DNA of 64,000 nt from Archaeoglobaceae archaeon (GCA_026986375.1 JALSOQ010000005.1:98517-162516), one strand, 5' to 3'; counted from the stretch's first letter, positions 15,475 through 26,936 are shown. Notes: generated from the sequence alone by a model not told the origin. Program-made: numbers and translations.

Positions 15475-17847
15475 ATGCCAATAAAAGTCAAAAATTTTAT
15501 GCGATTATGCTTCATAATAGGCTACGGGGCTACGATGCTTCCCGTCTTGAAAGAGGTTTTGAGGGAAGAATCGGGTAGGTGGGGGTTTGAATATTTAGCC
15601 GTAAACTCTTCTTCCTGTGAAGATCACGTCGAAGATATCGAGAGAAGTGACGCAATATTCGTTTACGCTCACGAGTTGGCTGAAGATGTGTTGAATGCTA
15701 TAAAAGGATCGAAAGCGAAGATCATCGTTTCCGCATCGGACTCGATCCCCGTTTCGAGAGGTTCTCCAGATTTGCTAAACAAGGCGATATCATACTTCAA
15801 GGTAGGAAGCAGGGAGAATTTAAGAAATCTAATCAGATTTCTTCTAAAAAGCCTTGGGATGGACGTAGAATGCGAAGACGTTAAGGATGTTCCTTGGCAC
15901 GGCATTTATCATCCCAAACTTGGTTTCTTTAAAAATACCGAAGAGTATCTGAACGTTTACGATAGAAGACCTCTCGTCGGCGTGCTGATTCACAGAACCT
16001 ACTGGCTCTATGGAAATCTAAAGCATTTCAACGTCATGGTTGAAGCTTTGGAGAATGAAGGTTTGGGAGTTCTGCCCGTTTTCACATACGGCTGGAGGGA
16101 TGAGCTACTGAACACACCCTCAAAGGAGGACACGATCAGGGAGTTTTTCATCGTAAACGGAAAGCCCGTCGTGGATGCCGTAGTTAATCTTACCTACTTC
16201 TTCCTTCTCGATCACGGAAGGTGGGATAGGGAGGATAGATTTAGGGAAGTTTCGGGCTTGGAGTTGTTGAAAGCTCTAAACGTTCCGATAATTCAGCCCT
16301 GTTTCTCCTCGCTGAGCGTTTCAGAATGGCTCGAAAATCCTCAGGGCTTGGATTATCTCTCTCAGGTTTGGACGATCATAATGCCCGAAGTTGATGGGTT
16401 GATAGAACCGATCTACGTGGCCGGTTCTATAGAACACGATGGAGTTCGATCGTTCGAGCCCTACGAGGAGCATGCGAGGTATTTGGCTAAGAGGGTGAAG
16501 AAGTGGATCGAATTGAGGAGGAAGAGACCGGAAGAAAGGAAAATCGCCATAATTCTTATAAATCCGCCTTGCAAAGGCTTAGAGGCGAGCGTTGCAGTCG
16601 GCTTTGGATTGGACGTTCCGGAAAGCGTTGCGAGGCTTTTGAACAGGCTGAAGAAGGAAGGATACAGGGTTGAAAATCCGCCGAAGGACGGAAAAGAGCT
16701 GATAAGGATGATACTGGAAAGGAAGGCTATAAGCGAATTCAGGTGGACGAGCGTTGAGGAGATTGTCGCTAAGGGAGGGGCGGTGGACTTCGTCGACCTA
16801 AAAACATACATGGAGTGGTTCAACGAACTGCCAGAAAAGGCCAAAGCAGAATTGATTGGGGAATGGGGAAGGCCGGAGGAAGTGCTTGAAGGAAGGGGCA
16901 AGGAGCTTTCGGGGATGGTTTACGACGGTAAGTTCGTTATTCCCGGGTTGCTGTTCGGAAACGTTTTCGTAACACCCCAACCAAAATTCGGCTGTGCCGG
17001 GGCAAGATGCGACGGAAAGGTTTGCAAAATCCTGCACAATCCAACTATTCCGCCACCCCATCAGTGGCTCGCCGTCTATCGCTGGATAACGAGGAAATTT
17101 AAGGCCGACGTTATAATCCACTTCGGAACCCACGGCTACTTGGAGTTCAGGCCTGGCAAAGGTGTCGGCCTGTCAATTAACTGCTGGCCCGAGATAAGCA
17201 TCGACGACGTTCCTCACGTCTACGTTTATAACGTTTCGAACCCGATGGAGGGTGTAATAGCGAAGAGGAGAAGCTATGCAACGATAGTGGATCACATCCA
17301 TCCTCCGATGGCTATGGCGAACGTGCTAGAAGATTTGGATTCCCTCCTCGCCCAATATTCGAAGGCCAAACAACTCGGTGATTTTGAGAGGGCGGAGGTG
17401 ATATACGAAGAATTGGTCGAAAAGGCGAAAGCTTGCAACGTTCCGATCAAAGCGAATGATCCGGAGAAGGTGGTTGAAGAGATTCACAGATACGTCGAAG
17501 CCGTTAGGGGGACTCAGATAGAGATGGGCTTACACGTCTTTGCACATCCCCGCTTAGACAAGATTACTGAATACGTGGCGACGATCATGGCCTATGATAC
17601 CCACAGGTATCCCTCCATAAGGAGGGTTCTGGCGGAATACCTCGGCCTGAATTACGACGAGATGGTTGCAAAGCCGAACGAGGTGAACAGATTGGGGCTG
17701 ACGAATTCCGAAACTCTAAGGCTTCTGCATGAAGTTGCGGTTAAAACGATAGAGGATCTGCTTAAAGCCGATAGAGATTTGGAGGAAATTATTTTCGAAA
17801 TTTTAAATAAAAATATATCGGAGGTTTTCGGTAATGCTCGAGCTTAA
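15475..17847 (+). CDS. cobN: Cobaltochelatase CobN, N-terminal portion of a split gene
   Basis: A 790-residue protein matching the first two thirds of CobN/BchH chelatase large subunits, which insert Co (or Mg) into a tetrapyrrole with ATP-driven partners. Diagnostic segments are CAGARCDGKVCKILHNP, HFGTHGYLEFRPGKGVGLS and HVFAHPRLDKITEYV. The real start may be ATG 15499 (MRLCFIIGYGATML), about 25 nt after a TATA-like ACTTAAAT and so leaderless. The gene stops at 17847 and the rest is encoded by the next ORF in the +1 frame. Confidence 0.88.
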   Translation: MPIKVKNFMRLCFIIGYGATMLPVLKEVLREESGRWGFEYLAVNSSSCEDHVEDIERSDAIFVYAHELAEDVLNAIKGSKAKIIVSASDSIPVSRGSPDLLNKAISYFKVGSRENLRNLIRFLLKSLGMDVECEDVKDVPWHGIYHPKLGFFKNTEEYLNVYDRRPLVGVLIHRTYWLYGNLKHFNVMVEALENEGLGVLPVFTYGWRDELLNTPSKEDTIREFFIVNGKPVVDAVVNLTYFFLLDHGRWDREDRFREVSGLELLKALNVPIIQPCFSSLSVSEWLENPQGLDYLSQVWTIIMPEVDGLIEPIYVAGSIEHDGVRSFEPYEEHARYLAKRVKKWIELRRKRPEERKIAIILINPPCKGLEASVAVGFGLDVPESVARLLNRLKKEGYRVENPPKDGKELIRMILERKAISEFRWTSVEEIVAKGGAVDFVDLKTYMEWFNELPEKAKAELIGEWGRPEEVLEGRGKELSGMVYDGKFVIPGLLFGNVFVTPQPKFGCAGARCDGKVCKILHNPTIPPPHQWLAVYRWITRKFKADVIIHFGTHGYLEFRPGKGVGLSINCWPEISIDDVPHVYVYNVSNPMEGVIAKRRSYATIVDHIHPPMAMANVLEDLDSLLAQYSKAKQLGDFERAEVIYEELVEKAKACNVPIKANDPEKVVEEIHRYVEAVRGTQIEMGLHVFAHPRLDKITEYVATIMAYDTHRYPSIRRVLAEYLGLNYDEMVAKPNEVNRLGLTNSETLRLLHEVAVKTIEDLLKADRDLEEIIFEILNKNISEVFGNARA

Positions 17848-19294
17848 GGTTAGAGACGAAAGGATAATTTCGGCTTTTAAGACCGCTTTGGAGATCGCAA
17901 ACAAAATTAAGGAGTGCGTGAGGGAATACGACGGGTTTGTTAAAGGGATAAGCGGTAAATTCGTTGAGCCGGGATCTTCTGGATCTCTGACGAGGGGTAA
18001 AATAGAGGTATTGCCGACCGGCAGGAACTTCTTTGCCGTGGATCCGACTTCACTTCCAACTAAATCCTCTTGGAAGATCGGAGTTGAGACTGCGAACAAG
18101 CTGTTGAAATACTATCTGGATAATCGCGGCAGGTATCCGGAGTCGATTGGAGAAGTGTTGTGGAGCATAGACGCCTACAAAGCGGATGGGGAGCAGATAG
18201 CCCGAATCCTCTACCTTTTAGGAGTGAGGCCGGTTTGGGTGAACGGAAGTGTGAAGGGTCTGGAGGTGATTCCGCTCGAAGAACTTAAACGCCCGAGAAT
18301 CGATGTAGTCGTCAGGATTAGCGGTATAGTTAGAGATACCTTACCGAACTACATAAATCTAATAGATGAGGCAGTAACGAAAGTAGCTCTGCTGGATGAA
18401 CCTCCAGAAATGAACTACGTCAGAAAGCATTACCTCGAGCATCTATCAAAGATTAAGGATGAGGAACTGGCGTTGTGCAGAATCTTTGGATCTCCACCCG
18501 GTAGTTATGGCGCTGGAGTGAACTACGCCGTGGAATCCTCAGCTTGGAAAAGCGATGAAGATTTAGCGAAGGTTTGGGTGAGGTGGAGCGGATACGCTTA
18601 CACGAGAAAGCACTTCGGTAGGGAAGCCTTTGAAAGCCTTATTTTAAATTTAAAAACCGTAGATGTCGTGGCGAGAAATCACGTAAGCGACGAGCACGAC
18701 ATATTCAGCTGCTGTTGCTACTTCTCCTACCACGGCGGATTTTACAACGCCGTCAAAAGCTTGGGTAAGGAGGTGGAGATCGTCGTCGTGGATACGAGGG
18801 ATGTAAGCTCGACGAAGGTTAGGGAGATGAAGGATGAGATAGAAAGGATCGTTAGAGCAAAATTGCTGAATCCGATATGGATTTCTGAAATGAAAAAACA
18901 CGGATACAGAGGAGCGAGCGAATTTTCTAAAAAGATACTGCATTTATACGGATGGCAGGCCACGACAAGGCTTGTGGAAAAATGGGTTTTCGACGAGATA
19001 GCGAAGACGTTCGTGCTCGATGATGAGATGAGAAGGTGGTTTAAGGAGAACAACGTTTACGCAATCGAAGAGATCGCGAGAAGGCTGATAGAAGCTTACG
19101 AGAGAGGGCTTTGGAAGGCCGATGAAGAGTTGATCGAAAGATTGAGGAAAGCTTACGCCGAAATTGATGGGATTTTAGAGGATGAAGTTAGCGGGGAAGT
19201 TCAGGGTGGAGTTATCGAGATTTACACGATGGATGACGTTCAGGAGTGGAAATCGGGTAAGGTGGTGGAGGTATGGGAGAGGCTGAAAGGATAG
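17834..19294 (+). CDS. cobN: Cobaltochelatase CobN, C-terminal portion
   Basis: A 486-residue protein that is the C-terminal third of CobN. Diagnostic segments are [46 protein letters not shown] and [15 protein letters not shown]. It starts at ATG 17834, overlaps the upstream ORF by 14 bp and has its own SD (CGGAGG). Together the pieces make about 1276 residues, a normal full-length CobN, so nothing is missing. I favour true gene fission with coupled translation; a frameshift or sequencing error is the alternative. Confidence 0.88.
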   Translation: MLELKVRDERIISAFKTALEIANKIKECVREYDGFVKGISGKFVEPGSSGSLTRGKIEVLPTGRNFFAVDPTSLPTKSSWKIGVETANKLLKYYLDNRGRYPESIGEVLWSIDAYKADGEQIARILYLLGVRPVWVNGSVKGLEVIPLEELKRPRIDVVVRISGIVRDTLPNYINLIDEAVTKVALLDEPPEMNYVRKHYLEHLSKIKDEELALCRIFGSPPGSYGAGVNYAVESSAWKSDEDLAKVWVRWSGYAYTRKHFGREAFESLILNLKTVDVVARNHVSDEHDIFSCCCYFSYHGGFYNAVKSLGKEVEIVVVDTRDVSSTKVREMKDEIERIVRAKLLNPIWISEMKKHGYRGASEFSKKILHLYGWQATTRLVEKWVFDEIAKTFVLDDEMRRWFKENNVYAIEEIARRLIEAYERGLWKADEELIERLRKAYAEIDGILEDEVSGEVQGGVIEIYTMDDVQEWKSGKVVEVWERLKG

Positions 19295-21171
19295 TATTTC
19301 CCTTCACCGCAATAGTCGGGCAGGAGAAGGCAAAATTGGCGTTACTCTGCAACGCTGTGAATCCTTCTATAGGAGGAGTTCTGCTTAGCGGTGACAAAGG
19401 AACGGGAAAGTCTACGATGGTCAGGGCTTTGGCAGACGTTCTGCCGGAGATTGAGGTTGTGAAGGGTTGTCCTTTCAACTGCAACCCCAAAAACGAGCTT
19501 GAGATGTGCGAAATATGTAGGGAGAAAGCAAGGAGGGGTGAAATGGAGATCGAAAGGAGGAAGATGAGAGTCGTAGATTTGCCTTTGAGCGTCACCGTGG
19601 ACAGGCTCGTTGGAACTCTCGACATAGAGAAGGCTTTAAAGGAAGGCGTAAGGGCTTTACAGCCGGGGATTTTGGCGGAAGCGAACAGGAACATACTCTA
19701 CATAGACGAGGTCAATCTTCTCGACGACTACATAGCGGACATTCTGCTCGATTCCGCCGCTATGGGATGGAACGTCATTGAGAGGGAAGGCGTAAGCGTT
19801 AGGCATCCATCCCGCTTTATACTCGTCGGTTCGATGAATCCTGAGGAAGGTGAGTTAAGACCGCAGATTCTGGACAGATTCGGTTTGTTCGTTCAGATTG
19901 AGGCGATAAGGGATGTCGATCAGAGGATCGAAATTATAAGGAGGGTCGAGGAGTTTCAGGCGGATCCTATCGCTTTCAGAAGGAAATACGAGGGCGAACA
20001 AAGAAGGCTTAGGGAGAGAATTGAGAGGGCGAGGGAACTCGTTAACGAGGTAGAGATGGACGAAGATCTGCTCAAACTTCTGGTTAAAACGATAATAGAA
20101 ATGGGAATTAAAACTCACAGAGCGGAGATAGTTACGGTTAGAACGGCCAAAGCAATAGCGGCTCTGGACGGGAGGAGGAAGGTTACGTTCGAAGACTTAA
20201 AGAAGGCTATGGAGTTAGCTTTACCACACAGACTAAGGGATAAGCCGTTCGACAAAATCGTGCCGCCGGAACTGAAAACTTCTGAGTCTGAGGGATCAAA
20301 AAACAAAAACAGGGAAAATGAAAATACAAAAAACGAAAAAAATTACAGTGACGGGACTGGAGGGGGAAGTAAAAACGTAGATCCGAATAGGACTGGAAAC
20401 GCGGAAAGGATGTTCGATTCTAAAGACGTTAACGTCGAATTGCCGGAAGGTGGAGAGGGGACGGCGAAGAGGACTTTCAGAGGGGTGAGAGATGAAAAAG
20501 CTACGGTTATCGGCTACCCCCACGGCATTCCAATTTCTTACGTCCCCGGAAAATCTAAGGATGTCGATCTCGTAGCCACAATTAGATCCGCCATCGCTAA
20601 GGGTAGAAAGAAGATCTGCGATGATGATTTGATGATTAGGGTTAGAAAAACCAGACTTCCGAGACTGACCGTTATAATGCTCGACGCCAGCGGTAGCATG
20701 GCTGCGAAGCGTAGGATCGCCATAGCAAAGGGGATAGCTGAGAAATTGATCGAAAACTGCTACGTTAAGAGGGATTACCTTGCCCTAATAACGTTCAGAG
20801 GCTACAAAGCTGAAATCCTCGTGCCTCCAACTAAGAAATACTCCGCCGTAATCGACTCCTTAAGATCCGTGAAAGTAGGAGGTAGGACTCCTCTTCCTTC
20901 GGCGTTGCAGACCCTACTTTCGATGGCGAAAAGCTTCAAACTCAAGAACAGAAATTCCGTCGTTAGAGCCATCTTAATAACGGACGGAAAGGCCAACACT
21001 CCCCTATACAGATCGGTGAAGGAGGATCTGGAGGTTCTTTGCTTAGCACTGAAAAAGCTCGGTGTAAAAATGGAAATATACGATACAAAGGTAGGTCTCG
21101 ATCCCGCCCCTTCCTACTTGGATCTAATAGAAAGAATATTGAATGCGGAGGTTCTGAAGTGGGCTAAATGA
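19273..21171 (+). CDS. Chelatase AAA+ subunit, ChlI-ChlD fusion
   Basis: A 632-residue protein. The N-terminal AAA+ domain has Walker [10 protein letters not shown], a Cys cluster ([18 protein letters not shown]) and Walker [12 protein letters not shown] Lys/Asn-rich linker (about residues 335-400) leads to a von Willebrand A domain with MIDAS motif MLDASGSMA. It serves as the ATPase motor of CobN-type chelatases. It overlaps the preceding cobN piece by 22 bp and has the SD GGTGGTGGAGGT, completing a three-gene operon. Confidence 0.9.
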   Translation: MGEAERIVFPFTAIVGQEKAKLALLCNAVNPSIGGVLLSGDKGTGKSTMVRALADVLPEIEVVKGCPFNCNPKNELEMCEICREKARRGEMEIERRKMRVVDLPLSVTVDRLVGTLDIEKALKEGVRALQPGILAEANRNILYIDEVNLLDDYIADILLDSAAMGWNVIEREGVSVRHPSRFILVGSMNPEEGELRPQILDRFGLFVQIEAIRDVDQRIEIIRRVEEFQADPIAFRRKYEGEQRRLRERIERARELVNEVEMDEDLLKLLVKTIIEMGIKTHRAEIVTVRTAKAIAALDGRRKVTFEDLKKAMELALPHRLRDKPFDKIVPPELKTSESEGSKNKNRENENTKNEKNYSDGTGGGSKNVDPNRTGNAERMFDSKDVNVELPEGGEGTAKRTFRGVRDEKATVIGYPHGIPISYVPGKSKDVDLVATIRSAIAKGRKKICDDDLMIRVRKTRLPRLTVIMLDASGSMAAKRRIAIAKGIAEKLIENCYVKRDYLALITFRGYKAEILVPPTKKYSAVIDSLRSVKVGGRTPLPSALQTLLSMAKSFKLKNRNSVVRAILITDGKANTPLYRSVKEDLEVLCLALKKLGVKMEIYDTKVGLDPAPSYLDLIERILNAEVLKWAK

Positions 21172-22420
21172 ACATGACGCCCTTAGCGTCAAACTTCGTA
21201 TCCTTTCTGAGCACCTTCTCTATCGCTTTGAGGAAGTCATCCATTCTAACGGTCGTTCTGTCGTCTCTTATTGCGAACATTCCCGCTTCGGTGCAGATCG
21301 CCTTTATGTCCGCTCCGCTCGCTCCCTCGGTTAGGTTAGCGAGCTCTGCAAAGTTTACATCGTCTGCAAGCTTCATTCTTCTCGTGTGAATCTTGAATAT
21401 CTGAATTCTGCCCTCGTAAGTTGGCAGTGGAACCTCTATTATTCTGTCGAACCTTCCCGGTCTCAGTATAGCTGGATCGAGTATGTCTATTCTGTTAGTC
21501 GCACCTATGATCTTTATGTCTCCCCTCGGATCGAACCCGTCCATCTCGGCCAGAAGTTGCATCAGAGTCCTCTGAACTTCCCTATCTCCACTCGTGTCGC
21601 TTGCCGTCCTTCTCGCAGCGATCGCATCTATTTCATCTATGAATATTATCGAAGGGGCCTTTTCCTTTGCGAGTTCGAAGACCTCCCTGACCAACCTCGC
21701 ACCCTCTCCTATGTATTTCTGGACGAATTCACTGCCGACGACCCTTATGAACGTCGCGTTCGTGTGATGAGCTACGGCTTTAGCAAGTAATGTCTTTCCG
21801 GTTCCCGGCGGGCCGTAGAGCAGAACTCCCTTTGGCGGTTCTATGCCCACTTCTTCGAACAGATGGGGTTTCAGCAGAGGCAGTTCTATCGCCTCCCTGA
21901 TCTCCTCGATCTGCCTGTCGAGACCGCCTATGTCCGCATAGGTAACGTTCGGCCTCTCTTCGACTTCGAAGGCGTAAACCATCGGATCCTTCGAGGATGG
22001 GAGAACGCTTACTACCGCGAGGGTCTGCTGGTTTAACGCAACTCTAACTCCGGGCTTGAGATCTTTCGGATTTATGTAGTGCGAAGCGTAAACTACGAAT
22101 TTCGGGCCGGTCGAGCTTTTAACTACTACTCTACCATCCTCAAGCACGTCCGAAATCACACCGACTATAAGGGGGGGTGATCTTAACCTTTCTACCTCGC
22201 TCTTGAGTCTTCTAACTTCCCTTTCATACCTCAACTTCTCGGTTTCGGCAAACTTCTTCTCGTATTCGAGCTTGCGATAAAGCTCCTTAAGTTTGTAATA
22301 CTCCTCCTCAATCTTCTTGAGTCTGAGGTATTCTTCCTCCAACCTCTTCAGTCTGTCGAGTAGGTATGAATGATCGAGGGTTTCCATCGGAACGTCCTTC
22401 GGAATGTCTTCTCCGCCCAC
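21164..22420 (-). CDS. pan: Proteasome-activating nucleotidase PAN
   Basis: A 418-residue AAA+ unfoldase that feeds the archaeal 20S proteasome. The N-terminal coiled coil (about residues 13-80: [20 protein letters not shown]) is followed by an OB domain and the AAA+ module (Walker A GPPGTGKT, Walker [25 protein letters not shown]). The C-terminus is Met-Phe-Ile, a hydrophobic-Phe-X variant of the HbYX motif that opens the proteasome gate. It converges on chlI-chlD with an 8-bp overlap. Confidence 0.95.
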   Translation of the reverse strand: MGGEDIPKDVPMETLDHSYLLDRLKRLEEEYLRLKKIEEEYYKLKELYRKLEYEKKFAETEKLRYEREVRRLKSEVERLRSPPLIVGVISDVLEDGRVVVKSSTGPKFVVYASHYINPKDLKPGVRVALNQQTLAVVSVLPSSKDPMVYAFEVEERPNVTYADIGGLDRQIEEIREAIELPLLKPHLFEEVGIEPPKGVLLYGPPGTGKTLLAKAVAHHTNATFIRVVGSEFVQKYIGEGARLVREVFELAKEKAPSIIFIDEIDAIAARRTASDTSGDREVQRTLMQLLAEMDGFDPRGDIKIIGATNRIDILDPAILRPGRFDRIIEVPLPTYEGRIQIFKIHTRRMKLADDVNFAELANLTEGASGADIKAICTEAGMFAIRDDRTTVRMDDFLKAIEKVLRKDTKFDAKGVMFI

Positions 22421-22519
22421 TTCAGAACCTCCAACTGAAACTATGTAAAATCGACTATAAGAACTTATTGGAATGGTTTAAATACATCCCACAAAGAAAT
22501 CTCTTGGCGGGTGTGGAAA

Positions 22520-22984
22520 ATGGAATGCGAGATATGCGGGAAACCGATTAGGAAAGGGTATAAGATCATCGTGGAAGGTTCGGAAATGACCGTTTGCGAA
22601 GATTGCAAGAGTTTGGGAGTTGAAAAGCCGAAAGTTCCACAGAGGAGAACAGTTTCTAAAACCGTAAGTAGGCCGAAAGTCAGAACGGACATAGATTTGG
22701 GAGAAGAGCTCGTCGAGGATTATCACGTTATAATAAGAAGGGAAAGGGAAAGGAGAGGATGGAGTCAAGAGGAACTGGCAAAAAGAATTCAGGAAAAGGT
22801 GTCTCTTGTAAGGAAGATTGAAAACGCCGAAATTACTCCAGAACCTGACGTGATCGAAAAACTTGAAAGGATATTAGGAGTAAAACTAAGAGAGAGCGTT
22901 GAGGAAGTTAAGGTGGAGAGAAAGAAAGTGGACTTAACGCCCACGCTCGGGGATATCGTGGTCATAAGGAAGAAGAAATCCTGA
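22520..22984 (+). CDS. Multiprotein bridging factor aMBF1
   Basis: About 154 residues from ATG 22520; GTG 22511 is in frame. An N-terminal zinc ribbon (CEICGKPIRKG, CEDCKS) is followed by a basic linker and an Xre-type HTH (RERRGWSQEELAKRIQEKVS). This is the archaeal TIGR00270/MBF1 layout. Such proteins associate with ribosomes and are linked to translation more than to transcription. The 3' end overlaps the convergent radical SAM gene by 23 bp. Confidence 0.9.
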   Translation: MECEICGKPIRKGYKIIVEGSEMTVCEDCKSLGVEKPKVPQRRTVSKTVSRPKVRTDIDLGEELVEDYHVIIRRERERRGWSQEELAKRIQEKVSLVRKIENAEITPEPDVIEKLERILGVKLRESVEEVKVERKKVDLTPTLGDIVVIRKKKS

Positions 22985-23762
22985 AACACTCGTTTTTGCA
23001 TCTTACACAGAAACCCTTCTTCCAGCATTCGTTCCAGCAGGGAACGGAATGCTTTAAGGCGTTGGAGCAACATGCTGATCTGAATACGGTTAAGCCGTAT
23101 TCTTTTTTGGCGTATTCTTCGAGAATTTTCTTCCTCTCATAGTATTTCTTAGGCAGACTCGATATTCCCAGCTTTTTCTTTACCGTCTTGGTTAGCCTGA
23201 GGTTTCCTAATATCAGACGATCCGTAAATTCCGCTATCCTGTCTATGGACTTCTTGTATTCTTCGATCCCTATCATTGGAAGTATGGGCCTCAGAAATAC
23301 GCCTCCTCCGACCTCCTTACAGAACTCGAGCCTCTCCGATGGTGGCGGTCTTTTAGGCTCGAACTTCCTACATATATCGTCCAAAGCTATGCACATAGAT
23401 ACGAGAGTATCGACTTTTCTTAGAATTCCGACGAGGTCGTAGTTTACTTCCTTCGTGGAAATCTGAATGGGATTTCCGAGTTTCAAAAGCTCCTCCAGAA
23501 GTTTTGAAGTGTAATCTGGATAGTCGAGCGGTTCGCATACCGACCCAACTGCTACGAAGCTTTTTCCCGGTTCGAAGTAGGGATTTAGTGTCAGGGCGTA
23601 GACGAGAGCCTTTGGTGAAAGACTTGCCGGCTTTGGAGGGGAGTCGACGTAGCAGTAGAGACATCCCCCACTGCAACCCTTTGCCACGTGAAGTGTAAAT
23701 CCGCACGGTCTCGGCTTCCTTTTCGCGTGGTCGTCTCTTTTTGCCCTCTCGAACTCGTCCAT
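22962..23762 (-). CDS. Radical SAM protein, SplB-like
   Basis: About 266 residues from ATG 23762, which overlaps the proS stop (TGATG); the longer frame to 23846 lies inside proS. The radical SAM motif is CSGGCLYC. The context CVAKGC/VDSP and GSVCEPLDYPDYTSKL fit the COG1533 group. The C-terminus has about eight Cys (ACCSNALKHSVPCWNEC, CVRCKNEC), suggesting extra Fe-S clusters. Homologues are called DNA photolyase-like, but the substrate here is unknown. Confidence 0.8.
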   Translation of the reverse strand: MDEFERAKRDDHAKRKPRPCGFTLHVAKGCSGGCLYCYVDSPPKPASLSPKALVYALTLNPYFEPGKSFVAVGSVCEPLDYPDYTSKLLEELLKLGNPIQISTKEVNYDLVGILRKVDTLVSMCIALDDICRKFEPKRPPPSERLEFCKEVGGGVFLRPILPMIGIEEYKKSIDRIAEFTDRLILGNLRLTKTVKKKLGISSLPKKYYERKKILEEYAKKEYGLTVFRSACCSNALKHSVPCWNECWKKGFCVRCKNECFRISSSL

Positions 23763-25195
23763 CAATAAGTTCTCGCCACTCCTGTCAAATAACCCTCTCC
23801 CCCGCAAACGATGCATGCTCCTTTCGGCTCGAATTCCTCGAGCCACTCGGGAATCTCCTCTAATCTGCCCAGAACAGATCCCTTAGCCTTCTCTTCGACC
23901 TCTTCCCCGCATTCCGTCGAATTGCAGAGATGTATCAGCCCCACACCCCTCTTCTCTATCCAGTCTGCCAGTTCTTCAAGACTATCGAAGAACTTGATCT
24001 TCGACTTCGCGCTCTCAATGGCTTTATTTTTAAGCCTCTCTTTCAGATTTTTAGCCCACTCCTCTATCTTCTCCTTGGTTATTTCGTCAAAATCCACTTC
24101 GAACTTCTTCTTCTCATCCCTGAAGGATACTACGACTTTCCCGCTTTCCGCCTCCTTCGGCCCTACTTCGAACCTCATCGGAACTCCCTTCAGCTCCCAC
24201 TTGTAGTATTTCGCTCCCGGCCTTTCGTCGCTATCGTCGAGCAGAACCCTGTATCCAAATCCTTTCAACCTCTCGAAAAGATTCTTTGATAGCCCGATAA
24301 CCTTCTCCTCCTTCCCCTTGTAGAGTATGGGAATTATAACGATCTGAATCGGAGCAACCTCGAACGGCAGAATCAAGCCGAGATCGTCTCCGTGAATGCT
24401 TATGAGAGCGGCTATGCACCTTTCGGAAATTCCGTAGCACGTTTGATGGACGTATGCGTGATCCCCTTTAGGTGTTTCGTATTTTATGTCGAACGTCTTT
24501 GCGAAGTTGTCCGCTAAGTGATGGACCGTCCCTATCTGAAGAGTCCTACCGTCGGGCATTATAGTGTCGAAAGCTATGGTGTAATCAGCTCCGGGGAACT
24601 TGTCCCAATCGGGACGTCTGAAAACGAGGTAAGGAACTGCCAAGAAATCGTAAAATTCCTTGTAGAGCTTTACGGCCTCTCTAACCTGTTGCTCAGCTTC
24701 CTCGTAGTTGCGGTGGGCGGTATGAGCTTCTTTGAAAGACGTGATCTCCCTGAGCCTTATCAGAGGACGGGTGTGCTTGGTTTCGTATCTGAACGTGTTT
24801 ACGATCTGGTAAACCTTGAGGGGTAAATCCGCGTGGCTCCTTATCCAGAGCTTGAAGATAGGATACATCGCGGTTTCGCTCGTAGGCCTTAAGGCGAGCT
24901 TCACATCCAGAGGCTCCAAACCGCCGTGAGTTACCCAAAATACCTCGTCCTCGAAACCCTTTATGTGCTCCCCTTCCTTGCCCAACTCCGTTTCCGGAAT
25001 GAGCGTTGGGAAATAAACTTCGTCGTGATCCCTGTCCAGCAGTTCCCTCAACTTGGAATAAACGAGTTGTCTGATCTTGAAACCGAAAGGACGCCAGACG
25101 TATAATCCTTTCACCGGATACCTTATGTCCATTATCTCCGCCTGCTGAATAACCTCGTGAAACCACTCTGAGAAGTTCTGCTTCGGCGGTAGCAT
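23762..25195 (-). CDS. proS: Prolyl-tRNA synthetase, archaeal type
   Basis: A 477-residue class II synthetase charging tRNA-Pro. Motif 1 region is [19 protein letters not shown], motif 2 [17 protein letters not shown] with [18 protein letters not shown], and motif 3 lies near [14 protein letters not shown]. The C-terminal zinc-binding-like extension has [11 protein letters not shown] and CIVCGGEG, as in archaeal/eukaryotic ProRS. It is coupled to the downstream radical SAM gene and diverges from the tRNA thiolation gene. Confidence 0.95.
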   Translation of the reverse strand: MLPPKQNFSEWFHEVIQQAEIMDIRYPVKGLYVWRPFGFKIRQLVYSKLRELLDRDHDEVYFPTLIPETELGKEGEHIKGFEDEVFWVTHGGLEPLDVKLALRPTSETAMYPIFKLWIRSHADLPLKVYQIVNTFRYETKHTRPLIRLREITSFKEAHTAHRNYEEAEQQVREAVKLYKEFYDFLAVPYLVFRRPDWDKFPGADYTIAFDTIMPDGRTLQIGTVHHLADNFAKTFDIKYETPKGDHAYVHQTCYGISERCIAALISIHGDDLGLILPFEVAPIQIVIIPILYKGKEEKVIGLSKNLFERLKGFGYRVLLDDSDERPGAKYYKWELKGVPMRFEVGPKEAESGKVVVSFRDEKKKFEVDFDEITKEKIEEWAKNLKERLKNKAIESAKSKIKFFDSLEELADWIEKRGVGLIHLCNSTECGEEVEEKAKGSVLGRLEEIPEWLEEFEPKGACIVCGGEGYLTGVARTY

Positions 25196-25267
25196 CAGAT
25201 CAGCAACTGCGGTTTGTTATTAAAACTTTTGCAAAACGCTTAACAGCAACGAAAGAAACTTCGGACG

Positions 25268-26137
25268 ATGAGATGCTCCAAATGCAAGGAGAGGGCGATC
25301 GCTTATCTGAAACCATATCGAATAGCCTTATGTGGGAAGTGTTATCCAGAGTTCTACCTCAGGCTCGTCGAGAGGAGCGTTAAGAAATATGGAATTTTGA
25401 AAAGAAAAGAAAGGATTTTAGCCTGCGTTTCCGGTGGGAAGGACAGTTCCGCGATGGTAGTAGCTTTGAAGATGTTGGGATTCAACGTGGAGATACTCCA
25501 CATAGATTTGGGGATTGGAGATTACTCCAAGAAATCGAGAAAGATCGTGGAGGAGCTCGCGGAGGGAATCGATGTTCCTTTTCACGTCGTCGAGCTTGCG
25601 GAATACGGATTCACCATAGATGGCGTCGACGTCAAAAAGGTCTGCTCGGTCTGCGGAACGGCAAAGAGATACCTCATGAACAGATTTGCCAGAGAAAACG
25701 GGTTCGACGTAATAGCGACGGGTCATACGGCTGAAGACATCATCCTGTTCTTCTTCAAGAACGTTTTGAGCGGAGGAATTGAGTGGATACCCAAGCTCGT
25801 CCCGAGATCGGAGGGAGGTGGTGGTTTCGTTTCGAAAGCCCGTCCACTCTTCGAGAGAAGCGAAAAGGAGAACATACTTTTCGTTCTCGCTGAGGGAATA
25901 CCTTTTCTTGCCGATGAATGTCCCCACGCCCCGAGAGACGCTTGGAAGGAGATAATATACGACATAGAGGCTAAAAGGCCGGGTTTCAAGCAGAACTTCG
26001 TGAGGGGATTGGTCAGGCTTGCGAAGAACGTTAAAGTGGATGAGAACTGGGAGTTAAGGAGGTGCAAGGTTTGCGGAGAACCTTCGAGTTCGGAAGTTTG
26101 CGCATTCTGCAGATACGTTATGAAGTTCAAAAAATGA
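25268..26137 (+). CDS. tRNA 2-thiolation enzyme, Ncs6/TtuA family
   Basis: A 289-residue ATP-pyrophosphatase that thiolates uridine in tRNA. An N-terminal zinc finger (CSKCKERA, CGKC) precedes the PP-loop VSGGKDSSAM. Two central Cys (KKVCSVCGTAKR) match the catalytic/Fe-S cysteines of TtuA-type enzymes, with a further Cys in DECPHAP. A C-terminal zinc finger (CKVCGEPSSSEVCAFC) completes the TIGR00269 layout. Wobble U34 or T-loop U54 cannot be separated from sequence alone. Confidence 0.88.
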   Translation: MRCSKCKERAIAYLKPYRIALCGKCYPEFYLRLVERSVKKYGILKRKERILACVSGGKDSSAMVVALKMLGFNVEILHIDLGIGDYSKKSRKIVEELAEGIDVPFHVVELAEYGFTIDGVDVKKVCSVCGTAKRYLMNRFARENGFDVIATGHTAEDIILFFFKNVLSGGIEWIPKLVPRSEGGGGFVSKARPLFERSEKENILFVLAEGIPFLADECPHAPRDAWKEIIYDIEAKRPGFKQNFVRGLVRLAKNVKVDENWELRRCKVCGEPSSSEVCAFCRYVMKFKK

Positions 26138-26138
26138 T

Positions 26139-26936
26139 TCATTCTGATTTCAAGAACTCCAAAGCTTCTTCGGCGGTTTTGTTTTCGTGGACTATCATCG
26201 CTATGGCCTTCGTCATCTTCGTCGGATCTTCAGCCTGAAACACGTTCCTTCCTATCGCAACACCCCTCGCTCCCCCCTCCATCGCCATCTCCACCATCTT
26301 GAGCAGATCGAATTCGCTCTTCATCTTAGGTCCTCCTGCCACCACGACTGGGACGGGACAGCCTTTGGTGACCCTCTTGAAAGATTCGACGTCTCCGGTG
26401 AAGTTCGTCTTGACTATGTCCGCTCCCAACTCCGCCCCAACCCTCGCGGCCAGAGCGACGGCCTTCTCGTCGAACTGATTTATCCCCTCTCCCCTCGGAT
26501 ACATCATAGCAAGCAAAGGCATTCCCCACTCCATGCATATCCTACTTATGTATCCCAACGCCTTGAGCTGTTCCGCCTCAGTCTTCGAACCCACGTTTAT
26601 GTGGATGCTTACCGCATCCGCTCCCAACTTTATCGCCTCCTCCACCGTGCAAACCAAAACCTTCTCGTTCGGATCTGGAGAGAGGGTAGTGGAACCGCTG
26701 AGGTGGACTATCAGTCCAATATCCTTCCCGTAACCCCTGTGCCCGAACGGGACTATTCCCTTGTGCAGAACGACTGCGTTCGCACCACCTTCCGCCACCG
26801 CATTTATTATCTTCGGCATGTCCTCAAGACCTTTTATCGGCCCCATGGAAACGCCGTGATCCATCGGAACTATTACGGTGTTCCCGCTCTCCCTGTTTAT
26901 TATCCTCTCAATCCTTATCTTCTTGCCTATCCACAT
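26139..26936 (-). CDS. 2-amino-3,7-dideoxy-D-threo-hept-6-ulosonate synthase
   Basis: A class I aldolase-type TIM barrel of about 265 residues, catalysing the first step of the archaeal alternative 3-dehydroquinate route (AroA', MJ0400 type). Motifs are [36 protein letters not shown], the Schiff-base Lys in [11 protein letters not shown], and [11 protein letters not shown] 26936 is preferred because AAGGTGG precedes it. It is related to archaeal FBP aldolase, so the assignment is strong but not absolute. Confidence 0.85.
   Translation of the reverse strand: MWIGKKIRIERIINRESGNTVIVPMDHGVSMGPIKGLEDMPKIINAVAEGGANAVVLHKGIVPFGHRGYGKDIGLIVHLSGSTTLSPDPNEKVLVCTVEEAIKLGADAVSIHINVGSKTEAEQLKALGYISRICMEWGMPLLAMMYPRGEGINQFDEKAVALAARVGAELGADIVKTNFTGDVESFKRVTKGCPVPVVVAGGPKMKSEFDLLKMVEMAMEGGARGVAIGRNVFQAEDPTKMTKAIAMIVHENKTAEEALEFLKSE

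Noticed and set aside
24693..25166. Long same-strand frame within proS
   Set aside because: It is a low-complexity shadow of the synthetase gene in another register, rich in Arg, Gly and Ser, without an SD.
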